Below are positions 1-6,593 of a stretch of DNA of 9,778 nucleotides, one piece after another. The DNA is from an uncultured Lentisphaeria bacterium. Its GTDB lineage: Bacteria; Verrucomicrobiota; Lentisphaeria; JABSQK01; CAJWLW01. Location: positions 1 to 9,778 of the forward strand of contig CAJWLW010000176.1 of assembly GCA_913042885.1 (NCBI GenBank), read 5' to 3'. The notes under the pieces are model-generated. The model had not been told where the DNA came from. It saw nothing but the letters and a program-made list of their open reading frames with translations, and made no database searches. Positions within the stretch are counted from its first letter, which is position 1, and the number at the start of each line of letters is the position of its first letter. The translations under genes and the position numbers were made by a program.

Positions 1-329
1 TGATCGACTTTCTGCAGGAAAACGTCGACGACTACGAGGATGAACAAATCGGTGCCGCTGTGCGTCAGATCCACCGGGACTGCGGCAAGGTGCTGCAGGA
101 GAACTTTGCAATGACCGCAATTGTCGATGAGTCGGAAAATGAAAAGACGGTGGTGTCCGAGGATTTCGACCCGTCCGCCATCAAGCTGACCGGCAAAGTA
201 CCCTCGGAACCGCCCTACAAGGGGTTTCTGCGACACAAGGGCTGGCGCGCGACCAAAGTGCATTTCCCTACACGCAGTGGTAAAATCGATCCGACAGTGG
301 TCCAAGCGGCGGAAGTCGAGTTCATTTGA
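1..329 (+). CDS. DUF2760 domain protein, 3' end (partial)
   Basis: The reading frame is open from the left edge (first full codon at base 3) to TGA at 327-329, giving about 108 C-terminal residues; the true start lies outside the window. A GTG at base 60 is inside the frame and is not a likely start, because conserved-looking sequence continues upstream of it. Recognisable pieces are a stretch reading EQIGAAVRQIHRDCGKVL, then FDPSAIKLTGKVPSEPPYKG, then LRHKGWRA, and a C-terminal QAAEVEF. I recognise these from memory as the DUF2760 family, whose biochemical function is unknown and which is repeatedly found just upstream of Hsp70-like genes. No signal peptide or membrane segment is visible in the part present. 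It is probably co-expressed with the two Hsp70 genes that follow, the first starting 81 bases downstream, and may act as their partner or adaptor; that role is inference from neighbourhood only. Confidence 0.82.
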   Translation, partial: IDFLQENVDDYEDEQIGAAVRQIHRDCGKVLQENFAMTAIVDESENEKTVVSEDFDPSAIKLTGKVPSEPPYKGFLRHKGWRATKVHFPTRSGKIDPTVVQAAEVEFI

Positions 330-348
330 CCTGGATTATCCAGGTTAA
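327..348. repeat. palindrome / stem-loop overlapping DUF2760 stop
   Basis: ACCTGGAT-T-ATCCAGGT (329-345) is a perfect 8+1+8 palindrome lying directly on the DUF2760 stop codon; with a G-T wobble and two A-T pairs it extends to 326-348. No T-run follows, so it is not a classical terminator. It could be an mRNA hairpin that tunes expression between the DUF2760 gene and the first Hsp70 gene, or a dimeric regulator's operator. The sequence alone does not decide. Confidence 0.5.
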
Positions 349-410
349 TTCAAGTTTGCAGGTTCCCAGCCGACACCTGATAACAAACCTCCTCAACCAG
401 GTAGGTAAGC

Positions 411-2231
411 ATGTCGCAATACATCATCGGTATTGATCTTGGTACCACCAACGTTGCCGTCTCGTACCTGAACGCGGAAGAAGCAGAAGAAGCCGTACCC
501 GAACTCTTCGCGATCATCCAGATCACCGACCAGGGCGAGCGCGATAAACGCGCCACGCTGCCGTCGTTTCTCTACCTCCCGGACGACAAGGAGGTCTCGA
601 AAAAGGCGCTCGACCTGCCCTGGGCCGCCGAGCGTGACTACTGCGTCGGCGCATTCGCCCGGAAAAACGCCCAGTTGCTGCCGGGGAAGGTTATTTCGTC
701 CGCCAAATCCTGGCTTTGCGCCCAGAACGTTGACCCCGACAGCAAGATCCTGCCGTGGAACCACGAGGATCCCAGCCGCAAAATTTCACCCGTGACCGCC
801 ACCCAGCGGTTCCTCGAACACCTGCGTGACGCCTGGAACGACAGCATCGGCGCCGACGACGCCAAAGCGAAATTCCAGAAACAGGACATCGTCCTCACGG
901 TCCCCGCCTCCTTCGACGCGGTCGCCCGCGACATGACCATGCAGGCCGCCAAGAAGGCCCGGCTCGAAGTCACCCTGCTGGAGGAACCACAGGCCGCCTT
1001 CTACTCCTGGCTGCAGGCACACAACGAAAACTGGCGCGACCGGGTTGCCGCCGGTGAGCTCATCCTCGTCTGCGATATCGGTGGCGGTACCACCGACTTC
1101 TCGTTGATCAAAGTCACCGACGAAGGCGGCGACCTCGACCTGCAGCGCGTCGCCGTCGGTAATCATATCCTGCTCGGCGGCGACAATATGGACCTCGCCA
1201 TGGCCTACGGCGTCGCTGCCCGGCTGCTCGAAAAAAAGGGCATGAAACTCGACCAGTACCAGATTGCCGGACTCACACATGCCTGCCGCGAAGCCAAGGA
1301 AGTCCTGTGCGCCGACGCCAGTGCCGGGCCCCAGAAACTGACCGTGCTCGGACGCGGCAGCAGCGTCGTCGGTGGTACCGTCACCACTGAAGTGACCATG
1401 GAGCAGATGCAGGAATCACTCGTCGACGGCTTTTTTCCCTTGTGCAGCATCGACGACAGCCCGCAGCAGAGCACCAAAGCCGGATTGCGCACCTTTGGCC
1501 TCGACTACGAAGCCGATCCCGCCGTCACCAAGCATCTCGCAGCTTTCCTGTCACGACACGGCGACGAACTGCCTGCCGCCATCCTGTTTAACGGCGGTGT
1601 CACCAAGGCCAACGCACTCACCTCGCGGATCGTCGAAACGATCAACGGCTGGCGCGGTAAGAAGGATCTGACAGTACTCGAAGGCACAGACGCGGACCTG
1701 GCCGTCGCACACGGCGCCTGCTGGTACGGCAATGTCCGCCAAGGCAACGCCATTCGCATCCGCGCCGGCAGCGCGCATTCCTACTACGTCGCTATCGAAT
1801 CCTCGATGCCGGCGGTCCCAAATGTTTCACCGCCGGTCGCCGCCCTTTGCGTCGTTCAGTTCGGCATGGAAGAAGGCACCTCCCAGGAAATCCCGTACAA
1901 CGGCCTCGGCCTCGTCGTCGGCGAAACCACGGAGTTCAAATTTTTCGGCTCCGCTGATCGCACCGAGGACAACGCCGGAGACATCCTGTCGGACGCCAAT
2001 CGCGACGACCTGCACAATCTGCCCAGCCTCTCAGCCAAGTTGCCGGTTGAGGACAAAAACACTCCGGCCGGCACGCTTGTCCCCGTGCGGCTCCGCGCCG
2101 TGCTGTCCGAAATCGGCACGTTGCAGCTCTGGTGCCTCGAGGAAGGCGGCAGTAAACGCGAATGGAAGCTCGAATACGAAATTCGCGATGCTGAACCCTC
2201 CGACAATGAGGGCAAGGAAGCCGAGGAATAA
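411..2231 (+). CDS. Hsp70-family chaperone, short form without lid
   Basis: A 606-residue Hsp70-family protein, presumably a cytoplasmic ATP-dependent chaperone. The actin-like ATPase motifs are intact: phosphate-1 loop IGIDLGTTN (residues 6-14), phosphate-2 loop CDIGGGTTDF (221-230) and the adenosine motif ILFNGG (391-396). The ATPase domain covers roughly residues 1-430. The remaining ~175 residues look like a beta-type substrate-binding region and end in an acidic tail (EPSDNEGKEAEE). This is shorter than DnaK (about 640) and lacks an obvious helical lid and the DnaK EEVD-like end. It resembles HscC/YegD-like divergent Hsp70s more than housekeeping DnaK. The ATG at 411 places the phosphate-1 motif right at the N-terminus; AGGTAGGT at 399-406 is a fair ribosome-binding site. 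The next gene is a paralogue: both share an SAKSWL segment, an ILPW segment and a DPAVTKHL/EPAVTRHL segment. The native substrate is unknown. Confidence 0.93.
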   Translation: MSQYIIGIDLGTTNVAVSYLNAEEAEEAVPELFAIIQITDQGERDKRATLPSFLYLPDDKEVSKKALDLPWAAERDYCVGAFARKNAQLLPGKVISSAKSWLCAQNVDPDSKILPWNHEDPSRKISPVTATQRFLEHLRDAWNDSIGADDAKAKFQKQDIVLTVPASFDAVARDMTMQAAKKARLEVTLLEEPQAAFYSWLQAHNENWRDRVAAGELILVCDIGGGTTDFSLIKVTDEGGDLDLQRVAVGNHILLGGDNMDLAMAYGVAARLLEKKGMKLDQYQIAGLTHACREAKEVLCADASAGPQKLTVLGRGSSVVGGTVTTEVTMEQMQESLVDGFFPLCSIDDSPQQSTKAGLRTFGLDYEADPAVTKHLAAFLSRHGDELPAAILFNGGVTKANALTSRIVETINGWRGKKDLTVLEGTDADLAVAHGACWYGNVRQGNAIRIRAGSAHSYYVAIESSMPAVPNVSPPVAALCVVQFGMEEGTSQEIPYNGLGLVVGETTEFKFFGSADRTEDNAGDILSDANRDDLHNLPSLSAKLPVEDKNTPAGTLVPVRLRAVLSEIGTLQLWCLEEGGSKREWKLEYEIRDAEPSDNEGKEAEE

Positions 2232-2277
2232 TCCGTCCCGGTCGGCCGCAATTGCTTTGGTAAGTTGAGCGCAGGAC

Positions 2278-2290
2278 TATATTACGCGCC
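2278..2290 (+). promoter_or_regulatory. possible -10 box before second Hsp70 gene
   Basis: TATATT at 2278-2283, followed by a GC-rich discriminator ACGCGCC, lies 40 bases ahead of the GTG start of the second Hsp70 gene. No good -35 box is present at 16-18 bases upstream. It could be an internal promoter allowing separate expression of the second chaperone, but cotranscription with the first Hsp70 gene is equally compatible. Weak evidence. Confidence 0.22.
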
Positions 2291-2322
2291 TTTTTCGCAC
2301 CCTGTACCCGTTTGTCCTGCAC

Positions 2323-5070
2323 GTGGAACACTCCAGATACATCGTCGGCATCGACCTCGGCACTACGAATATCGTGGTATTCTATGCCGATACGTATGCC
2401 GATACGCCGACGATCAACAACTTTCCGATACCCCAGCTTGTGGCTGCCGGGGAAATCGACGACCAGCCGCTGCTGCCGTCCTACTGCTATCTGCCCGGCA
2501 CCGCCGACCTGCCCGAAGACGCCACTGCCCTGCCCTGGGATGAGCCGGACCACATCGTTGGCACATTTGCCCGTGACCAGGGTGCCCACGTGCCCGATCG
2601 ACTCGTCACCTCGGCCAAGTCCTGGCTGGCCCACGCCGGCGTCGATCGTACCCGGCCAATCCTGCCCTGGGGTAACGAGCTCGGGCACCAGGCGCTCTCG
2701 CCAGTCGCCGTCACCGCAACTTATCTCGACCACATCCGCCGCGCCTGGAACCATCGCTTTGCACACGCTCTCGACAAAGACGAATCGCCGTGCCTGCTCG
2801 AACACCAGCAGGTGATCGTCACCATTCCGGCGAGCTTCGACGAAACCGCCCGTGAACTCACCATCAGCGCCGCGCGCCAGGCCGGCTACCGGCAATTGGC
2901 GCTGCTCGAGGAACCGCTCGCCGCTTTCTATGCCTGGCTTAATCACCATGAAAACGACTGGCAGCAATGGATCGAGCCCGGTGAGAAAATCCTCATCGTC
3001 GATGTCGGCGGCGGCACCACAGACTTCTCGCTGGTCGAGCTCGATACCGGCGGCGCCCTGCACCGACTGGCAGTCGGCGACCACCTGCTGCTCGGCGGCG
3101 ACAACATCGATATAGCCATCGCCCGCGATATCGAGAAACAGTGGAACACCGAGCTCGAGGGTGCCGACTGGTCGCGGCTCTGTCAACTCTGTCGCCAGGC
3201 CAAGGAGACGCTCCTCAACACAAAACGCAAGAGCGTCGATATCACCCTGCTGGCCAAAGGCAGTTCTGTGCTGCAAAACACACGCAAGGCCAAGCTCCAG
3301 CGCGACGAGTTAATGTCCATGCTCGTCAACGGCTTCTACCCCAAAGTCGTGGCCGACGAACCGCCGATCCCGAGACGTTCGGGTATTCGTGCCATGGGCC
3401 TGCCATACGCCAGCGAACCCGCTGTGACCCGGCATCTGCTCGCATTCCTGCGATATGCCCACCGCCTCACCCAGCCAGGGACCGATGCCGCAGGTACCGC
3501 CGCCGTCTTTCCTGCCCGTATCCTGTTCAACGGCGGCAGCATGATCGCCCCCGTCGTACGGCAGCAAATTCTCACCACCGTCTCCGGCTGGTTCGACGGA
3601 AAAACGATCGAGGAATTGCCGGGTGAGGATTATTCGCTCGCCGTCGCCGTGGGCGCTGCCTATTACGGGCGCGTGCGGCGAGGCGAAGGCGTCAAAGTGC
3701 GCGGCGGTCTGGCCCGGTCGTATTACCTCGAAGCACAACACGCCGAAGGGGCGCGCCAGGTTGTCTGCATCATCTCGCGCGACACCGATGAGGGAACCGC
3801 AGTCGAAGTGCCCCGTCAGTTCAAGCTGCAGACCAACCGCAAAGTCTTGTTTAATCTGTACAGCAGCGCCACGCGCCTGCTCGACACGCCCGGTGACGTT
3901 GTCACCACCTGTGACGAATTGTCCCTGGTTTCGCCCTTGGTTTCGGTACTGCAATACGGCAAGGCGAAAGTCCGCCAAATCACCGTCACCATCACCTCTG
4001 AACTCACCGAAGTCGGCACCCTCGAAGTCGCTTTGCAAAGCGGCGAAAGCGAACACCGATGGCCGTTGCGGTTCGATCTGCGCCTGCTGGCCGAGCTCGA
4101 GGCGCCCGACCCCGACAGCCCGGCGATGAATCTGATCGACAGCGCTGCAATAAGCGAGGCGGTAGCAGCGGTGCGTCAGGCCTTCGACGATTCAGCAAGG
4201 GCGCTGCCGAAACTCGTCAACCGTCTCGAGCAGATCGTCGGGCTGCCGCGCAACGAATGGTCGGTCCTGCTGCTGCGTGACCTCGCCGACGTTATCCTCG
4301 AGCTGGAATCCGCGCGGAAACGGTCGCCCGAACACGAGCTGCGCTGGCTCAATATGCTCGGCTACTGTCTGCGCCCCGGCTTCGGCGATGCCGCCGATGA
4401 CCTGCGTTTGCGCCGCGTCTGGCAGTTCTGGTTTCAGGGACCGGTCCACGAAAAGCATCCGCAGGCCGCAGCAGAATGGTGGGTCCTGTGGCGTCGCATC
4501 GCCGCCGGCCTGCGCAACGGCCAGCAGCAGACCATCTTCGACAACAACGCCAAAATTTTGTTTCCCAAGCAATCTTTACGTGACATGATCCGCGACGGCG
4601 AGCAGGCCCGACAGGAACGCTGGCGCTGTCTCGGAGCCTTCGAGCTGGTGCCCGCCCAGAAAAAAATCGCCACCGGTCGTCTTTTGCTCGGGCGCGGCGC
4701 CGATTTGGCAGCATTCGAGTACTGGGTACTGGCGCGTCTTGGTGCCCGGCGCCTGTTCCATGCACCGGAGGAAACCATCATACCGCCGGATGACGCGGCC
4801 TCATGGTTGAGTGCCTTGCTGGAAATCCCCGCCGAGGGCGCTGCAAACCACATGCGTCTTTTCGCCATCACACGTGTTGCCGCCGGCACGGGTGTTCGCC
4901 GTCTTGACATCGACCGCGACCTTGCCGCCCGCATCGCCGACCATCTTGCCAGCGCAGATTGTCCGCAGCACTGGATCGACTTCCTCGAACCCCAGACGCT
5001 CGAGACCGCCGAAGACCAGGCCCGCATCCTCGGCGACACCCTGCCCCTGGGCCTTACCCTCCTCGACTGA
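2323..5070 (+). CDS. Hsp70-family protein with C-terminal DUF3731 domain
   Basis: A 915-residue Hsp70-like protein. ATPase motifs are intact: VGIDLGTTN (residues 8-16), VDVGGGTTDF (226-235) and ILFNGG (400-405). A beta-type region follows to about residue 610. The last ~300 residues are a helical, Trp-rich extension with LRWLNMLGYCLRPGFGD (673-689) and AEWWVLWRR (717-725), which I recognise as DUF3731, a domain known as an Hsp70 extension with no established function. It takes the place of the DnaK lid. The chosen start is GTG at 2323, which puts the phosphate-1 motif at the N-terminus as in the paralogue. No ATG is in frame between the upstream stop at 2266-2268 and this point, and no clear Shine-Dalgarno sits before the GTG. 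An AGGA at 2273-2276 is 4 bases before an in-frame ATT at 2281, a less likely start that would add 14 residues. The gene lies 91 bases after the first Hsp70 gene and is probably in the same operon. Substrate and partner are unknown. Confidence 0.92.
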   Translation: MEHSRYIVGIDLGTTNIVVFYADTYADTPTINNFPIPQLVAAGEIDDQPLLPSYCYLPGTADLPEDATALPWDEPDHIVGTFARDQGAHVPDRLVTSAKSWLAHAGVDRTRPILPWGNELGHQALSPVAVTATYLDHIRRAWNHRFAHALDKDESPCLLEHQQVIVTIPASFDETARELTISAARQAGYRQLALLEEPLAAFYAWLNHHENDWQQWIEPGEKILIVDVGGGTTDFSLVELDTGGALHRLAVGDHLLLGGDNIDIAIARDIEKQWNTELEGADWSRLCQLCRQAKETLLNTKRKSVDITLLAKGSSVLQNTRKAKLQRDELMSMLVNGFYPKVVADEPPIPRRSGIRAMGLPYASEPAVTRHLLAFLRYAHRLTQPGTDAAGTAAVFPARILFNGGSMIAPVVRQQILTTVSGWFDGKTIEELPGEDYSLAVAVGAAYYGRVRRGEGVKVRGGLARSYYLEAQHAEGARQVVCIISRDTDEGTAVEVPRQFKLQTNRKVLFNLYSSATRLLDTPGDVVTTCDELSLVSPLVSVLQYGKAKVRQITVTITSELTEVGTLEVALQSGESEHRWPLRFDLRLLAELEAPDPDSPAMNLIDSAAISEAVAAVRQAFDDSARALPKLVNRLEQIVGLPRNEWSVLLLRDLADVILELESARKRSPEHELRWLNMLGYCLRPGFGDAADDLRLRRVWQFWFQGPVHEKHPQAAAEWWVLWRRIAAGLRNGQQQTIFDNNAKILFPKQSLRDMIRDGEQARQERWRCLGAFELVPAQKKIATGRLLLGRGADLAAFEYWVLARLGARRLFHAPEETIIPPDDAASWLSALLEIPAEGAANHMRLFAITRVAAGTGVRRLDIDRDLAARIADHLASADCPQHWIDFLEPQTLETAEDQARILGDTLPLGLTLLD

Positions 5071-5121
5071 CTATTATTTCATAACCTATTGTAAACCAAG
5101 ATGTTTCAAGGACCCTTGGCT

Positions 5122-5184
5122 TATAAAATCGCCTGGTTTTCAACATTTTTAAGGATCTTAGGTCTCTCCAGCAGGGATTTTATA
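5122..5184. repeat. imperfect inverted repeat downstream of Hsp70 operon
   Basis: TATAAAATC (5122-5130) plus CTGG (5133-5136) pairs with CCAG (5168-5171) plus GATTTTATA (5176-5184). The arms match over 9+4 bases with a small internal asymmetric loop, and the apical loop is 31 bases. It could fold as a 3' end structure of the Hsp70 transcript or be a short dispersed repeat. A single copy is seen in this window. Confidence 0.45.
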
Positions 5185-5220
5185 GGTAATTGCCTGATAT
5201 AACTATGTAACATATTGAAA

Positions 5221-5262
5221 ATAAACTACTTCTATAATATTTTGTCTTTAATAGTAGCTTAT
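5221..5262 (-). terminator. weak AT-rich hairpin, possible terminator of mutase-like gene
   Basis: ATAAACTACT (5221-5230) and AGTAGCTTAT (5253-5262) are complementary at 9 of 10 positions around a 22-base loop. Read on the - strand, the hairpin is followed by a T-rich stretch and lies about 50 bases past the mutase stop codon. The stem is AT-rich and the loop large, so termination efficiency is doubtful; the structure is seen, the function is guessed. A CTTTTTT run at 5273-5279 (- strand) adds to the T-rich context. Confidence 0.28.
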
Positions 5263-5309
5263 AAAAATAGTTAAAAAAGCGGTCAGAATCATAGAATACG
5301 GGAAACGCA

Positions 5310-6515
5310 CTAAAGATCAAAAATGTGGCGCATGAGCTGGTCGCCCTGGAAATCGCCGAGACCACCCGACCGGGCGGCGGATTCGCTGTAGACAGTGACA
5401 GCGTCCGGACTGATGTGGGGACCGGCAATGAGGACGGGCACCGGGTCGCGTGTGTGCTTGCGCAGTTTGACCGGGACAGGATGGTCCGGCAACACGGCAA
5501 AAGTGATGGGCTGACCGGCTAATTGCTCGCGGACCCGGCCAACGAGCCGGCGGTCAATGTCCTCGATCGCCTGAAGTTTGAGGTCGAGCCGGCCCATGTG
5601 GCCACATTCGTCGACAGCTTCAACATGCAGGTACACGAAATCATGGGTGGCAAGGGCGGCGACGGCAGCATCGGCCTTGGCCTCGTAATCGGTGTCAATG
5701 AAGCCGGTAGCGCCCTCGACACGGATGTTGGTCATGCCAACACAGGCGCCGAGACCGAAAATGACGTCGACAGCACTGATGATCGCGCCGGAAACGCCGT
5801 ACTTCTCGGAGAACGACGGCAGGGCAGGTTTCTTGCCGGGGCTTTGCAGCCAGATCATGTTGGCAGGTTCAGCACGGCCCCGATTGTATGGATGTTCTGC
5901 GAGGAACGTGGTGGTGCGAGCAATCAGGTCGTTGGCGACATCGGCTGTGCGACGGGCCGCGGGGCTGTCGTCTTTGGGGTCGATGCGGTTAAAGGTGATC
6001 GGGTCGCCCTGGTGGTCATCCGGCTTGTTGAAAGTGACATTGGCGCTGAATTGGGGGCCGTGCAGAATGAGCAGGTTGCGATAGCTGACGCCGGTGTGGA
6101 AGGTGAAATCATCGGTGTTGAAAGTGTCGGCCAGGTCGGTCATGATCCGCACAGCATCGTCGCAAGCGATATGGCCGCCGGAAAAATCGATCAGCCTTTC
6201 GCCGTCCGACTGGACCAGATTGCAGCGGAAAGCGATGTCGTCGGGTCCGAGCTCGATGCCCTGGGCCATCGCCTCGAGGGGACCGCGACCGCAGTAGAAT
6301 TGCTTGGTGTCATAGCCCATGACGGCCATGTTGGCAACGTCGGAGGAAGTCGGAATGTCTTCGTAGAGAAGGCTTTTGAACATTCCGGAGGCGCCTTCCG
6401 CCGCGATTGCGTCCATGTTCGGCGTCGCAGCGTGCTCGAGCGGGGTCTTGCCGTCGAGCTCGGGCAACGGATCGTCCGACATGCCGTCGGTGAGGAAAAG
6501 GACTGTCTTACTCAT
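5310..6515 (-). CDS. apgM: Archaeal-type iPGM-family enzyme, probable alternative homoserine kinase
   Basis: A 401-residue cytoplasmic member of the alkaline phosphatase superfamily, in the archaeal-type cofactor-independent phosphoglycerate mutase family. All seven expected metal/catalytic positions seem present, in the spacing known from bacterial iPGM: D10 (in FLTDGM), S58 (in TSSDVAN), D302 and H306 (in DECGH), D344-H345 (in LPDHPVP) and H354 (in KHT). Length is typical of the archaeal type (about 400), not the ~510 of classical GpmI. The family includes a branch proposed as an alternative homoserine kinase (I recall TIGR02535) in genomes lacking ThrB. This gene is divergent from thrC with only 78 bases between, so I favour making O-phosphohomoserine from homoserine over glycolytic mutase activity. 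The ATG at 6513-6515 is chosen; a TTG 17 codons upstream is in frame but would place coding sequence over the promoters. There is no Shine-Dalgarno before the ATG. Confidence 0.85.
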   Translation of the reverse strand: MSKTVLFLTDGMSDDPLPELDGKTPLEHAATPNMDAIAAEGASGMFKSLLYEDIPTSSDVANMAVMGYDTKQFYCGRGPLEAMAQGIELGPDDIAFRCNLVQSDGERLIDFSGGHIACDDAVRIMTDLADTFNTDDFTFHTGVSYRNLLILHGPQFSANVTFNKPDDHQGDPITFNRIDPKDDSPAARRTADVANDLIARTTTFLAEHPYNRGRAEPANMIWLQSPGKKPALPSFSEKYGVSGAIISAVDVIFGLGACVGMTNIRVEGATGFIDTDYEAKADAAVAALATHDFVYLHVEAVDECGHMGRLDLKLQAIEDIDRRLVGRVREQLAGQPITFAVLPDHPVPVKLRKHTRDPVPVLIAGPHISPDAVTVYSESAARSGGLGDFQGDQLMRHIFDL

Positions 6516-6525
6516 AGGTATATAA

Positions 6526-6554
6526 ATTATACGCTCAATTGGAAAAATCACCAG
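6526..6554 (-). promoter_or_regulatory. promoter of the mutase/homoserine kinase-like gene
   Basis: On the - strand a perfect TATAAT occupies 6531-6526, only 10 bases before the ATG at 6515. The -35 region (about 6554-6549, CTGGTG) is poor. If this -10 is used, transcription would start within a few bases of the ATG, so the message would be leaderless or nearly so. This fits the absence of a Shine-Dalgarno. The element overlaps the thrC promoter on the other strand. Confidence 0.5.
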
Positions 6555-6567
6555 TGCGCAATACAAT
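6539..6567 (+). promoter_or_regulatory. thrC promoter (sigma70-like)
   Basis: TTGGAA (6539-6544), a 17-base spacer and TACAAT (6562-6567) form a good sigma70-type promoter. Expected transcription start is near 6574, leaving a leader of about 20 bases, too short for a threonine attenuator. It interleaves with the divergent promoter of the neighbouring gene, so one bound regulator could control both. Confidence 0.6.
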
Positions 6568-6581
6568 ACCTATTCAGCCGT

Positions 6582-6587
6582 AAGGAG
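6582..6587 (+). promoter_or_regulatory. thrC ribosome-binding site
   Basis: AAGGAG lies 6 bases before the GTG at 6594 and decides this start. The frame is open far upstream (to 5523) only because it runs antisense through the divergent gene. Confidence 0.8.
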
Positions 6588-6593
6588 TTACAG

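Larger units (their letters stand above)
5071..5309. other. AT-rich gene-free gap between convergent genes
   Basis: This 239-base stretch between the ends of the Hsp70 gene (+) and the mutase-like gene (-) is far richer in A/T than its surroundings. I see no plausible coding frame or tRNA. It holds two inverted repeats, described separately, and several A or T runs, but no strong GC-rich intrinsic terminator for either neighbour. Transcription from the two sides must end here or nearby, perhaps by Rho or by the weak AT hairpins. Confidence 0.6.

Noticed and set aside
1936..3276. A 446-codon open frame on the - strand spanning two Hsp70 genes and their gap
   Set aside because: It crosses two well-supported + strand genes, has no family resemblance and arises from codon bias.
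5106..5119. CAAG-GACC-CTTG hairpin as the terminator of the Hsp70 operon
   Set aside because: The stem has only four or five pairs and no T-run follows.
5233..5238. A TATAAT hexamer in the AT-rich gap
   Set aside because: No -35 box occurs at proper spacing (TTGAAA at 5215-5220 leaves only 12 bases) and there is no gene downstream on the + strand.
5071..5309. Replication origin in the AT-rich gap at the skew change
   Set aside because: I see no DnaA boxes (TTATCCACA-like) and no dnaA or other origin-linked gene nearby; local skew alone is not enough.
5523..6593. An uninterrupted + strand frame joining thrC to ~357 extra N-terminal codons
   Set aside because: This stretch is antisense to the mutase-like gene, shows no recognisable domain, and is followed by a promoter and a strong ribosome-binding site at the real thrC start (6594).
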